Positions 7,870 to 15,873 of a stretch of 64,000 nt of DNA are shown here, piece after piece. Below the pieces are notes generated by a model. It saw only the letters and a program-made list of their open reading frames with translations, ran no database searches and was not told the DNA's origin. Source of the stretch: Deinococcus taeanensis (lineage in GTDB: Bacteria > Deinococcota > Deinococci > Deinococcales > Deinococcaceae); assembly GCF_020229735.1 (NCBI RefSeq), contig NZ_CP083456.1, forward strand, positions 70,001 to 134,000, written 5' to 3'. How positions within the stretch are numbered: position 1 is the stretch's first letter; each line of letters starts with the position of its first letter. The translations under genes and the position numbers were made by a program.

Positions 7870-8649
7870 TCAAGCGGCGTTGCGAGCATTCGCCGATAAG
7901 GTGAGTGTAGACCAAGGCGTGGCGTAGCCGAGCGCCGAATGACGGCGCTCGTGGTTGTACCAGCGGTGAAAGTCCGGCATGGCGGCCCGGACATCGGCCA
8001 TGGACTGCCAGTCCTGGCGGAAGGCGAACTGGTATTTGTAGGTCCGGTTGAGGCGTTCGAGGATACCGGTTCCTCCCGGCTGAGACACTTTGCAGCGCAC
8101 CCAGTTGCCGTACATCAAACAGCCCTGTTGAAAGAGGTCACTGGTGAAATCACTGCCTCCATCACTCTGGACCAGGATGCGCTTGTGGTGGCCCTGAGCA
8201 CGCAGCACGGCGACCGCCTCGTCGAGCGTCAGTTTGGCGAGGTGCATCGACAGGCTCCGTACCACCCGGCTGGCCAGCACCACCCGCGAGGTAACGTCCA
8301 GCACGAAGTAAATCCAACAGACCCCGTCGGGCAGCGACAGCCGTGTCGCGTCAATCTGCACCCGTCGACCTTCCGGCCAGTCTTGTGGTGCGGAAACCTT
8401 CGGGGAAGGTTTCCGGGTCTTTCGAGGCAGCGGTGGGTGAAGGTGCAATTCGCCGAGTGCGACACGGATCTTGTGCAGGCCAATCTCTTCGCCCTGAGCT
8501 TTGAGTTCCTGATACAGCAGCCGGTATCCAGACGTTGGATGCTGCAACGCCGCCTGGCGTACCTTCTCGTACAGTGCGTCACGGTGCTGCTGCTTGGCAC
8601 AGCGCGCGGGCGCGCTGTGCTGATGGTCCCGCATCCGCCAGTACGGCAC
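7870..8649 (-). CDS. IS3-family transposase OrfB (catalytic part)
   Basis: This part carries the rve/DDE integrase core: RRVQIDATRLSLPDG (first Asp), RILVQSDGGSDFTS (second Asp) and TGILERLNRTYKYQ (Glu). The C-terminus has the usual FHRWYNHERRHSALGY. The GTG at 8649 is only an internal start. The same frame runs upstream without a stop (LTLDELIVLWQSRPHL, RRFAQYASVPYW) to an AAAAG slippery site at 8748-8752. It should be made mainly as an OrfAB fusion by -1 frameshifting from the upstream frame, as is usual in this family. Confidence 0.85.
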   Translation of the reverse strand: MPYWRMRDHQHSAPARCAKQQHRDALYEKVRQAALQHPTSGYRLLYQELKAQGEEIGLHKIRVALGELHLHPPLPRKTRKPSPKVSAPQDWPEGRRVQIDATRLSLPDGVCWIYFVLDVTSRVVLASRVVRSLSMHLAKLTLDEAVAVLRAQGHHKRILVQSDGGSDFTSDLFQQGCLMYGNWVRCKVSQPGGTGILERLNRTYKYQFAFRQDWQSMADVRAAMPDFHRWYNHERRHSALGYATPWSTLTLSANARNAA

Positions 8650-8723
8650 GCTGGCGTACTGGGCAAAACGCCGCAGGCTGAGGTGCGGCCGGCTCTGCCA
8701 GAGAACGATCAGCTCGTCCAGCG

Positions 8724-9011
8724 TCAGAGCCGTCGCACTTTTCGCGCAATATCGAGCTCCAGTTCCTTTTCGGCCACGATGCGTTTGAGACGGTCATTCT
8801 CCCGTTCCAGGATGGTCACGCCCTGGTCTGGTCGGTCACCAGAGAGGCGGGCACGGCCCGCCTCCAGAAACTGTGTTTTCCAGGTGTGGATCAGGCTCTC
8901 GTTGGCTCCATGCTGACGGGCTGCCTCCGCGACTCCGAGTTCGCCCCGCAGCACGCTGAGGACGATGGCTTCTTTGACGTCGGTGCTCCAGGTTTTTCGC
9001 TGTTTCCCCAT
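8724..9011 (-). CDS. IS3-family transposase OrfA (helix-turn-helix and leucine zipper)
   Basis: This 95-residue protein starts MGKQRKTWSTDVKEAIV from the ATG at 9011, with GGAG in front. It contains the IS3 HTH (LGVAEAARQHGANESLIHTW) and a heptad-rich coiled coil (ILERENDRLKRIVAEKELEL). The frame ends with RKVRRL just after the AAAAG motif (8748-8752), where a -1 shift enters OrfB. It alone would bind the IS ends, and the fusion would be the transposase. Confidence 0.85.
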   Translation of the reverse strand: MGKQRKTWSTDVKEAIVLSVLRGELGVAEAARQHGANESLIHTWKTQFLEAGRARLSGDRPDQGVTILERENDRLKRIVAEKELELDIARKVRRL

Positions 9012-9105
9012 GATGATCTCCAGTGTGCTCGTCCCTCGCATCGAGAGGGTCAGGTGCTGAAAGTCATCCTTGGAGCACTACCTGCTGACTTCTAGCTGGT
9101 TGACG

Positions 9106-9529
9106 TCTGGGCTCACAACTGCGGCGGGCCTGAAACAGGCTGGCCACATTGCGTGGGCTTCCCAGAGACCATGGGAGTGAAGCAGCAGCGCGTCCATGGA
9201 GTCGGCTCAATAAAGGGGGCTGGTTATCTTTGCCCGGATGCCCTTTGCCGACGTCTTCCACCTCCCCGGGGCCATAGTTCGCTCCTGTAGTACTCTGGTG
9301 ATGTGGTTGGTGTCCCCTCCCATTGGGTGCAATTCCCATACTCTGTAAACAACTTCTGCAGGCGCCTGTAGATCCCGTTTATGGGGAATAGACGGCAAAT
9401 AACACCATACGAGTGAGACCGTCGCCTCACTCGTGTTTTTGTTGTCCCGCTGAGGGTTGAGAGGTCCAATTAAACTCTGCGAGCGACCGCAACCAAATCC
9501 ACTCATGCGTATGTGACATTGGAGCCAGG
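9106..9529. other. Gene-free stretch between the IS3 element and the replication-initiator remnant
   Basis: No convincing coding frame is present. It contains a good rightward terminator (9409-9443) with no gene feeding it. The 9-mer CATTGGAGC occurs at 9517-9525 and again at 9551-9559, 34 bases apart, which could be a leftover of an iteron-like origin. It may be the decayed control region of the plasmid replicon whose initiator fragment follows. Confidence 0.35.
9409..9443 (+). terminator. Rho-independent terminator without an obvious gene
   Basis: ACGAGTGAG (9409-9417) pairs perfectly with CTCACTCGT (9426-9434) around an 8-base loop. GTTTTTGTTG follows on the plus strand. The minus-strand continuation is not T-rich, so it should act on rightward transcripts. 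The nearest upstream DNA holds no recognised rightward gene, so a small RNA or a lost gene is possible. Confidence 0.6.
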
Positions 9530-9571
9530 ATGAACACCCCTGCAACTAAGCATTGGAGCGTTAAGGCATGA
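9530..9571 (+). CDS. Possible 13-residue leader peptide coupled to the initiator fragment
   Basis: ATG at 9530 is preceded by GGAG at 9521-9524 and encodes MNTPATKHWSVKA. Its TGA stop overlaps the ATG of the next frame (ATGA, 9568-9571). Short leaders coupled in this way are known to control plasmid rep genes. It could instead be the real N-terminus of the initiator separated by a frameshift. There is no supporting evidence beyond spacing and overlap. Confidence 0.35.
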   Translation: MNTPATKHWSVKA

Positions 9572-9795
9572 TCCTGTGCGGGATGGAAGAGCGGAACGTC
9601 GCCCGCCTGTCACTTGTTCTGGCCCTCAACCGTATCCCTGCTGGCATGGTCGGCTGGAGCAAGACCGTCCAGATTGATCACCTCAGCCCGATCAGCGTCA
9701 CCTGTAGCACAAGACAAAACCAAGGCGTGCCTCACGGGATCGATGGTGACGTTCTTTTCGCATTGACCACGCTGTACTTTCTCCAGGGTCAATAA
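9568..9795 (+). pseudogene. Truncated plasmid replication initiator (N-terminal fragment)
   Basis: The 75-residue frame has EERNVARLSLVLALNRIP followed by GVPHGIDGDVLFALTTLY. I recognise this combination from the N-terminus of replication initiator proteins on Deinococcus plasmids (from memory, not searched). Full-length proteins are several hundred residues. Here the frame stops at TAA 9793-9795 after FLQGQ, and downstream DNA no longer looks like the family. It therefore looks like a relic of a plasmid or integrated replicon, fitting the surrounding IS-rich island. A small stand-alone protein cannot be excluded. Confidence 0.55.
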
Positions 9796-10004
9796 GCCCT
9801 GTGGCGGAGGTTCCCGGGCGGAACCGGGCAGGGACCGGACGCGCAGCCGGCGCGGGAACCCCCCCGGACGCGACAGGATGAGGCGCCCGGGCAAGGCGGG
9901 GCGGAGGCCGTGGCGGCCGCCTGGCGGCGTGCGCCGCTCCACAGCCACTGTGGAGGCCCCACCCGTAACGGGGCGGGGGCACCCTGGAGGGCGCCGCTTT
10001 CCCC

Positions 10005-10796
10005 TCAGGCGTCCGGCAGCTGGCCGCGGGCCGCCCAGGCGCGCACCGCCAGCAGAATCTCACCGTCGGGCCCGGTGGGCAGCGCCGCGCGCACCGCGCC
10101 GCGCACCTGGTCCTGCACGCCGGGGGGCAGGCCTGCGTAGTACTTCGGGGCGGACCCCGTGGCGCCCAGGAACGGCGTCCAGTACTCGTCGAAACTGGCG
10201 AACGCCGCGGTGAGGTCCAGCGGCGTGACGCGCACGTCCCACAGGCCCGCGCTGGCCAGGGCGGCGCGCAGAGGTGCGGGGCGGCAGACCGGGGCGTTCA
10301 CGCCGTCATCGAACGCGGCGGCACCCGGGTCGATGGTGCGGGCCGCGTCGAAGAAGCGCCGCATGATCTGCATGTGCCCGGCGTAATCCCACACGTACAG
10401 GCCCACCAGCCCGCCCGGGCGGACCAGGCGGGTCATTTCCTGCAGGGCCGTGTGCGGCGACGGCGTGAAGTTCAGAACCAGGCCGCTCACGGCGCAGTCA
10501 AACGCCGCGCCGGGCAGGCCGGTGCGGCTCACGTCGCCGGCCTGGAACGTCGCGCTGGGAACGGCGCGGGCCGCCGCCTGCAGGAAGCCTTCGGCGGTGT
10601 CCACGCCCAGCAGCGCCCTGGGCGCGCAGGTCCGGGCGATCTCTGCGGTCAGGGCGCCGGTGCCGCACCCGAGGTCCACCCAGCGCTGCTGCGCCGGCGC
10701 GGCGAGCCAGGTCAGGAACAGCGGCGCCACCTGCCGGCTCCAGCGGCCCATGTACTGTTCATACGCCTGGGCGGCGCCCCACAGGTCGCGTTTCAT
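10005..10796 (-). CDS. Class I SAM-dependent methyltransferase
   Basis: This 263-residue protein begins MKRDLWGAAQAYEQYMGRWS. SAM motif I is WVDLGCGTGALTAEIA (about residues 39-54), the acidic strand is LLGVDTAEGF, and FQAGDVSRTGLP follows. LVRPGGLVGLYVWDYAG is the post-core motif of UbiE/COQ5-like enzymes. The C-terminal part (EYWTPFLGATGSAPKYY) is typical of small-molecule methyltransferases of this group. The start is the first ATG giving the usual N-terminus, although no clear ribosome site is visible and a GTG 12 bases upstream is possible. It stands alone, divergent from the acyltransferase gene, and its substrate is unknown. Confidence 0.8.
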   Translation of the reverse strand: MKRDLWGAAQAYEQYMGRWSRQVAPLFLTWLAAPAQQRWVDLGCGTGALTAEIARTCAPRALLGVDTAEGFLQAAARAVPSATFQAGDVSRTGLPGAAFDCAVSGLVLNFTPSPHTALQEMTRLVRPGGLVGLYVWDYAGHMQIMRRFFDAARTIDPGAAAFDDGVNAPVCRPAPLRAALASAGLWDVRVTPLDLTAAFASFDEYWTPFLGATGSAPKYYAGLPPGVQDQVRGAVRAALPTGPDGEILLAVRAWAARGQLPDA

Positions 10797-11062
10797 TGCG
10801 CCGGTCACGCGGCGGTCCGGCGAGGGCAGGTCAGGGCGTTCATGGGGGGACCTCCTGTCCCAGGGGATCGGGCCGCGCGGCCTGGGCCGGACCGCAGGGG
10901 CAGTGGACTGACCCTCATCATTACAGTCCGGTGTGCGGCCGGGCGCCCGGGGGCCGGCTGAACACGGCGCTGAGCAACGGATGCCCAGCACACATGGGGG
11001 GCAGATGTCGTGATGATGAGGAACCACAACCGCAGGGTCCTTTCACGTACAGGAGTGGCGCC

Positions 11063-12265
11063 ATGTCTGAGTCCATCGTCGTTGCCCGCAGCTCGGCTGC
11101 ACCCGTCCGCCACGTCGCCTCGCTGGACGCCCTGCGGGGCCTCGCCGCGCTGGCCGTGGTGTTCTTTCACGTCTCGCTGTTCGCGCAGCAGAGCCTCGAT
11201 CCGCACCTGGGCAGTGTGCAGCACACCCTGAGCGCGCTGCGGCTGACGCCGCTGTTCGTGCTGTTCGCGGGATCCGAGTCGGTGCTGGTGTTTTTCATCC
11301 TGAGCGGTTTCGTGCTGTACCTGATGCTGGCGGCCCGGCCGATGCCGTACGCAGTGTACGTGCGCCGGCGCCTGCTGCGACTCTACCCGCCGTATCTGGT
11401 GGCCGTGCTGGTCAGTATGGGCCTCGCGTCCCTGCTGGGCGGTCACGCGGCCGCGGGATTCGGGCCGTGGGTCAACACCCTGTGGCAGCGGCCGCCGGAC
11501 CTCACGGGGTTTTTGTATCACGTCCTGGTGATCGGGAATCCCAACACGGAACCGTACAATTTCGTGCTGTGGTCGCTCGTGCAGGAGATGCAGATCAGCC
11601 TGCTGTTTCCGCTGCTGTACGCCGCGATTCTGCGAGTCCGGCCGGCTGGCGTGCTGGCCGGGTGTCTGGGGCTGAGCCTGGCGGCCAACGCCGTGGCCCT
11701 GATGCTCGCGCACGTGGCGCCCACCGCTGCGTACGTCCTGACGCCGTACCTGGACTCCGCGCATTACCTGCTGTTTTTTGCCATCGGCGCCCTGATGGCC
11801 CGCCACCCTGAGGCGGTGGGGCGGTGGTACGGCGCGCTGCCGGTGTGGGTCAAGGGGCTCGTGGTGGCGGGCGGCGTGGCGTGCTACACGTACGGGCACG
11901 TGCTGATGCTGCGCCTGGGCGTGGCGTCCAGGGTCGGCGACCTGCTGATTCTGCCGGGGGCGTTCACGCTGGTGCTGCTGTTCGCGCATTCGCTGCGGGT
12001 CACCCGGCTGTCCCGCTCGGCCGTTCCGCAGTTCCTGGGGCGGATTTCGTACAGCCTGTACCTGTATCACGGCGTGGTGCTGATGGCGTTCGTGTACGGC
12101 CTGGGGGGGCGCCTGCCGGTGGGCGTGCTGCTGGCACTGGCGCTGGTCACGGTGCTGCCGGTCTGCGTGGCGGCGTACCACCTCGTGGAGCGGCCTTCGA
12201 TCGAGTGGAGCCGGCGGGGCGCGCGGAGGTCCGTGACGGCGCCGCCGGACGGCGTGCAGGGCTAA
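11063..12265 (+). CDS. Membrane acyltransferase, acyltransferase-3 (OafA/YrhL) family
   Basis: This 400-residue polytopic protein has about ten membrane segments. The N-terminus has the family signature SLDALRGLAALAVVFFHVSL, whose His is needed for acyl transfer. YVRRRLLRLYPPYLVAV after TM3 and FVLWSLVQEMQISLLFPL complete the signature. The start at 11063 has AGGAG seven bases upstream. Such enzymes O-acetylate or O-succinylate exported sugars. Its position just outside the exopolysaccharide locus makes polymer decoration a reasonable inference. Confidence 0.85.
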   Translation: MSESIVVARSSAAPVRHVASLDALRGLAALAVVFFHVSLFAQQSLDPHLGSVQHTLSALRLTPLFVLFAGSESVLVFFILSGFVLYLMLAARPMPYAVYVRRRLLRLYPPYLVAVLVSMGLASLLGGHAAAGFGPWVNTLWQRPPDLTGFLYHVLVIGNPNTEPYNFVLWSLVQEMQISLLFPLLYAAILRVRPAGVLAGCLGLSLAANAVALMLAHVAPTAAYVLTPYLDSAHYLLFFAIGALMARHPEAVGRWYGALPVWVKGLVVAGGVACYTYGHVLMLRLGVASRVGDLLILPGAFTLVLLFAHSLRVTRLSRSAVPQFLGRISYSLYLYHGVVLMAFVYGLGGRLPVGVLLALALVTVLPVCVAAYHLVERPSIEWSRRGARRSVTAPPDGVQG

Positions 12266-12410
12266 AGCGTGCCCGCACCTGTTCCGGGCGGCGCCGCCGG
12301 GCATGAACGACAGTTTGGCATTCCCGCCCGGGCGGCGCAGGCCGTACCGTGGAGCACACCTGTTCACCGGACCCGCAGCTGCGCGTGGATGTCCGTCAAA
12401 GGGGCCAAGT

Positions 12411-13382
12411 ATGCAGAAGGACGTCAAGGCACACGACCTGGGTCAGGCCCGCCTGCCGGACCTGACCGGACCGCACGCACCGCCGCCCGCCTCGCCGCTG
12501 ACCCGGCTGCTCAATGCGCTCGCGGTGCGCCCGGCGCTGGCGCGGGTGCTGTCCGACGGGCTGATCATCCTGGTGGTCAGCCTGGGCGGGCTGGGGGCCG
12601 TCATAGGGGTTCAGAAGGGCGCGGCGAATCCGCGGCCTCCGCTGGAGGGCATGGCTGAACTGCACGCCCAGCTGCTGTCCCTGCCGCCGGAGGCCGCGCC
12701 GGACGAACCCCCGCCGGGGCCGGCGGTCGCGGCGCAGAGGTCTCAGGTGCAGAGGCTCCAGGTGCAGAGGTCCCAGGTGCGGGCTGCGCCGGCGGCCAGC
12801 CGGGTGCCGGCAGGGTCGGCGGCCCACACCCCGGCGCGGGCCGTGCCGGACGCCGGGCTGGCGAGCCCGGTGACGGGCGCGGCGCGGACCACGGTGCTGC
12901 GCCTGACCAAGGCGGCGGGCTTCATCGTGCCGGCCGCGGTGCTGGAACGCTCGACCGCCACGGTGGACCTCGCCGGGATGCTCGCGCGGGTGGGCCGCCC
13001 GGTGGCGGCGCGGACGTTGCGGGCGCTGCAGGCGGCGCCGTCGGATCCGGCGCTGATTGCCGACCTGACCCGGCAGGTGCGGAGCGACCCGGGCCCAGCC
13101 GGGCGTCTGGCGGCCCCCACTGCGGCGCCGGCCACCAGAACGGCAGGTCAGGGCGCGCCGGTGCGGGCGGCGCCGGCGGTGTCGGCGGCGGGCGTGACCC
13201 GGCGGGCGCCCGTCGCGCGGGTCACGGCGGTGGTGACCGGCACGCGGCGGCCCGAGGCGGTCCCGGAGGTGGGGGCGTTGGGGCCGGGCCGGCTGGCGAT
13301 GACGCTGGATGATCCTCTGCCGGTGAATACCTTGCAGATGATGACGGAGCAGGCGGTGACTCCGCTTACGCCCCGGAACTGA
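12411..13382 (+). CDS. Single-pass membrane protein with Ala/Pro-rich linker and AVTPLTPRN C-terminus
   Basis: This 323-residue protein has no recognised family. It has a cytoplasmic-looking N-terminus, one transmembrane segment (VLSDGLIILVVSLGGLGAVI, about 43-62) and a Pro/Ala-rich stretch with a small imperfect repeat (RSQVQRLQVQRSQVR). A compact domain at about 164-225 (VLRLTKAAGF through RTLRALQAAPSDPAL) is followed by another low-complexity stretch. The last residues, NTLQMMTEQAVTPLTPRN, closely match those of the secreted protein at 24031-24492, which also resembles the compact domain. ATG 12411 follows an AGGGG ribosome site. A terminator follows 58 bases after the stop. Confidence 0.7.
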   Translation: MQKDVKAHDLGQARLPDLTGPHAPPPASPLTRLLNALAVRPALARVLSDGLIILVVSLGGLGAVIGVQKGAANPRPPLEGMAELHAQLLSLPPEAAPDEPPPGPAVAAQRSQVQRLQVQRSQVRAAPAASRVPAGSAAHTPARAVPDAGLASPVTGAARTTVLRLTKAAGFIVPAAVLERSTATVDLAGMLARVGRPVAARTLRALQAAPSDPALIADLTRQVRSDPGPAGRLAAPTAAPATRTAGQGAPVRAAPAVSAAGVTRRAPVARVTAVVTGTRRPEAVPEVGALGPGRLAMTLDDPLPVNTLQMMTEQAVTPLTPRN

Positions 13383-13439
13383 GGGGCTGGGCCCGGGCGC
13401 CGGGCTGCTGGATGACTGATCAACGCTGCTCTCGCTGTG

Positions 13440-13470
13440 CCCGGACCGTGGTGGTCCGGGTGTTTTGTTG
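13440..13470 (+). terminator. Rho-independent terminator after the AVTPLTPRN membrane protein gene
   Basis: CCCGGACC and GGTCCGGG form an 8-bp stem with a 5-base loop, followed by TGTTTTGTTG. Confidence 0.75.
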
Positions 13471-13493
13471 GGTGTGCAGAGTCGGGCGGACCG

Positions 13494-13521
13494 GATCTCA
13501 GGGCCTGAAGGCCCTGAGATC
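13494..13521. terminator. Perfect 12-bp hairpin, terminator-like
   Basis: GATCTCAGGGCC pairs with GGCCCTGAGATC around a TGAA loop, followed by TTCTCATTG. It lies 24 bases after the previous terminator and may be a back-up terminator or a repeat-like stem. Confidence 0.45.
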
Positions 13522-13875
13522 TTCTCATTGAGAACAAAGAAAACTCATGAGCGTAGCACGAGAAATGAACGGCGGCCAGGGTCATTGAGCGGCAGTTACT
13601 CAATTGACCGCGAGTTGTCTATGCAGGCCTGGGGGCAGTCCTGGAGGGGGTTCAGCGACCCAGCATCCCAGGGACTCAAACCGTGAAGTGAAATTCTTTA
13701 TTACGGGTAATTAAAGGCCGGCTTAAGCTCCCCTTCAGAACAACTGACCAGCCGCGCAGGCATCAGGTCAGTCCGATGAACTGTGGCCCGCTGCTCAGGC
13801 GGCCGTATCCCCTCTGCCCCGACCTTCTGACATGCACCGCCGCATGTTTGCACTGCCCTGTGCCCCGGAGACCCT

Positions 13876-15792
13876 GTGACCTACGCTGCCCCCAAACCCC
13901 ACCTGACCGCCGTCCGCTTCGCCCTCCTGAGCGCCACCCTGCTGCTCGCCTCCTGCGGCACCACCGCCCGTCCGCCCGCCGCCCCGGCCGTGGGCAGCGA
14001 CCAGGCCGCCGCTGAGATGACCTTCAGCGCCGAAGCGCTCAGCACCCGGCTGCAGCCCACCGCCGCCAGCGGGGCCATCACGCAGTACGACGCCCAGGCC
14101 GACGGCACCCAGGCCGTGGTGCTGCTGAACAACGGCAGCGCCGCGGCCTTCACCGTCCCCGCCGCCGGCACCTACACCGTGGCCCTCCAGGCCCGCGAAA
14201 CCACGTACCAGGGCAACGTGATTCTCAGCGTCCGCGTCGGCGGCACCGAGCGCAAACGCGTCGAACTGACCAACCTCAGCTACGCCGCCGTGGCCCTCGG
14301 CAACCTGACCCTGAACAGCGGCGACGTGATCAGCCTGGTGTTCATCAACGACCTCAGCGGCGCCGGCGGCGACCGCAACGCCTACATCGACTACCTGACC
14401 CTGACGCCCGTCACGGCCACCGTGACCGCAGACTCCACGCCCATCACCTCGCCCAGCCTGACTGTTCCGACCGACGCGGTGGACGTCAAGACCTTCGGCG
14501 CCAAAGGCGACGGCGTCACCGACGACACGGCCGCCCTGCAGAAAGCCGCCACCAGCGGCAAGTCCCTGCTCTTCCCCGCCGGCACCTACCTCGTCAGCCG
14601 CGCCGTGACCTTCACCGGCACCAGCAACCTCAGCGTCGTCGGCCAGGGCGCCACCATCAAGGCTGCGGGCAGCTTCAGCGGCACGGCCCTGCTGCACCTC
14701 GTGAACACCACCGCCACCAAGGTCAGCGGCTTTACCGTGACCGGCGCCGGCGAAGGCACCGCCTGGATCGACGGCATCCGCGTCAGCGGCGGCAGCGACG
14801 CCGTGGTCGACGGCAACACCATCAGCCAGCTGGGCGGCAGCGGCGTGGGTGTGGAAAACGCCACCCGCACCACCGTCAGCAACAACACCGTCTCCCAGGT
14901 CAAGTTCCACGGCGTGTTCGGCTCGGCCTCCACCCAGCAGACCTGGCGCGGCAACCGCGTCAGCGGCCACGGCGCCACCACCCTCACGGCCGGCATCGGC
15001 CTGCTGGGCCAGCTGGGCGACACGTACCTGCTCGAAGGCAACACCGCCACCGGTTTCGGCAACACGGCGATGAAAACCGAAGGCACCTCCAACGTGACCT
15101 TCCGCGGCAACACCGTCGACGGCTTCGCCCGTGACGGCATCAAGATCATGCCGCTGCCCGAAAAAGGCGTGTCGCAGGTGAGCAACGGCGTGATCGAGAA
15201 CAACACGGTGCGCGGCTTCTCCGGCGCCGACGCGTACGGCTCGAGCGCCCTGCAGATCAGCAGCGTCATCGGCGGCCGCGTCTCCGGCAACACCACCGCC
15301 GGCACCTTCGGCGCGGGCGCCGGCGGCAAGCAGCCCCCCTACGGCTACGAGGACGCCATCCGCCTCCAGGCGCACGGCAGCGGCCCGGTGCCCCGCGACA
15401 TCGTCATCAGCAACAACAAGGCCAGCAACTCCTACGTCGGCCTGCGCCTGATGGGCAACAACAACACCGTCTCCGGCAACACCTTCCAGGGCACCGCGCA
15501 GCACAGCGTGATCTTCAACCAGTACGCCACCGGCAACAAGTTCACCAGCAACATCTTCTCCACGTCCGGGCAGATCGGCGTGCTGTTCGACGTCGGCGTG
15601 TCGGGCACCACCTTCACCGGCAACACCTTCTCCAGCATGGGCACCGGCATCTACGCCGCGAACAGCGGCAACAACTACAACACCTTCACCACCAACTCGT
15701 TCAGCGCCGTGACCAAGGCCGTCGTGGTGGCCGGCAGCGGCAACACCTGCAGCGGCAACACCGGTACCGGCGTCACCACCTCCTGCCAGTAA
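13876..15792 (+). CDS. Secreted beta-helix lipoprotein, pectate-lyase-3-like, with N-terminal carbohydrate-binding-like domain
   Basis: The protein is 638 residues, GTG start at 13876 with GGAG five bases before it. The lipoprotein signal ends LSATLLLASC, with the lipid-bearing Cys near residue 29. Residues about 55-185 form a beta-sandwich like calcium-dependent carbohydrate-binding modules (FTVPAAGTYTVALQARE, YIDYLTLTPV). Residues 203 on are a right-handed beta-helix that opens with VKTFGAKGDGVTDDTAALQK, the pectate_lyase_3 signature. Many NNTV/GNTF turns follow. Such proteins cleave or bind acidic polysaccharides. Placement at the edge of the exopolysaccharide locus suggests that the cluster's own polymer is the substrate. 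A paralogue lies at 36189. Confidence 0.85.
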   Translation: MTYAAPKPHLTAVRFALLSATLLLASCGTTARPPAAPAVGSDQAAAEMTFSAEALSTRLQPTAASGAITQYDAQADGTQAVVLLNNGSAAAFTVPAAGTYTVALQARETTYQGNVILSVRVGGTERKRVELTNLSYAAVALGNLTLNSGDVISLVFINDLSGAGGDRNAYIDYLTLTPVTATVTADSTPITSPSLTVPTDAVDVKTFGAKGDGVTDDTAALQKAATSGKSLLFPAGTYLVSRAVTFTGTSNLSVVGQGATIKAAGSFSGTALLHLVNTTATKVSGFTVTGAGEGTAWIDGIRVSGGSDAVVDGNTISQLGGSGVGVENATRTTVSNNTVSQVKFHGVFGSASTQQTWRGNRVSGHGATTLTAGIGLLGQLGDTYLLEGNTATGFGNTAMKTEGTSNVTFRGNTVDGFARDGIKIMPLPEKGVSQVSNGVIENNTVRGFSGADAYGSSALQISSVIGGRVSGNTTAGTFGAGAGGKQPPYGYEDAIRLQAHGSGPVPRDIVISNNKASNSYVGLRLMGNNNTVSGNTFQGTAQHSVIFNQYATGNKFTSNIFSTSGQIGVLFDVGVSGTTFTGNTFSSMGTGIYAANSGNNYNTFTTNSFSAVTKAVVVAGSGNTCSGNTGTGVTTSCQ

Positions 15793-15824
15793 GCTCCCAG
15801 TAAGCTCACCGGGCCTGACATGAA

Positions 15825-15851
15825 CGCCGCCGCTCCCAGGGAGCGGCGGCG
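15825..15851. terminator. Bidirectional terminator-like stem between convergent genes
   Basis: CGCCGCCGCTCC pairs with GGAGCGGCGGCG around a 3-base loop. It lies between the stop codons of the beta-helix gene and the convergent GT4 gene. No T-tract is present on either strand. Confidence 0.55.
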
Positions 15852-15873
15852 GTGCCGTGAGATCAGAACGCGC

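Larger units (their letters stand above)
7825..9105 (-). mobile_element. IS3-family insertion sequence, about 1.3 kb
   Basis: Two overlapping transposase frames are bounded by long imperfect inverted repeats. The left end shows TGTCCACCAG and, further in, GGTAATGCTCCA. The right end read inward shows GTCAACCAG and GGTAGTGCTCCA at the same offset. The outer limits (7825 and 9105) are estimates, because the terminal dinucleotides are not identical and I could not see a target duplication. Both reading frames look intact, so the element may be active. Confidence 0.75.
13383..13875. other. Intergenic region with two hairpins upstream of the beta-helix lipoprotein gene
   Basis: It contains a terminator (13440-13470) and a second perfect stem (13494-13521). 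An AT-rich part at about 13690-13725 includes ATTAC-GG-GTAAT, a small inverted repeat. The latter is a candidate promoter/operator for the rightward gene at 13876. No coding frame is supported. Confidence 0.4.

Noticed and set aside
9330..9350. GGGTGCAATTCCC looked like a tRNA T-arm.
   Set aside because: No acceptor stem, anticodon arm or D-arm could be fitted around it.
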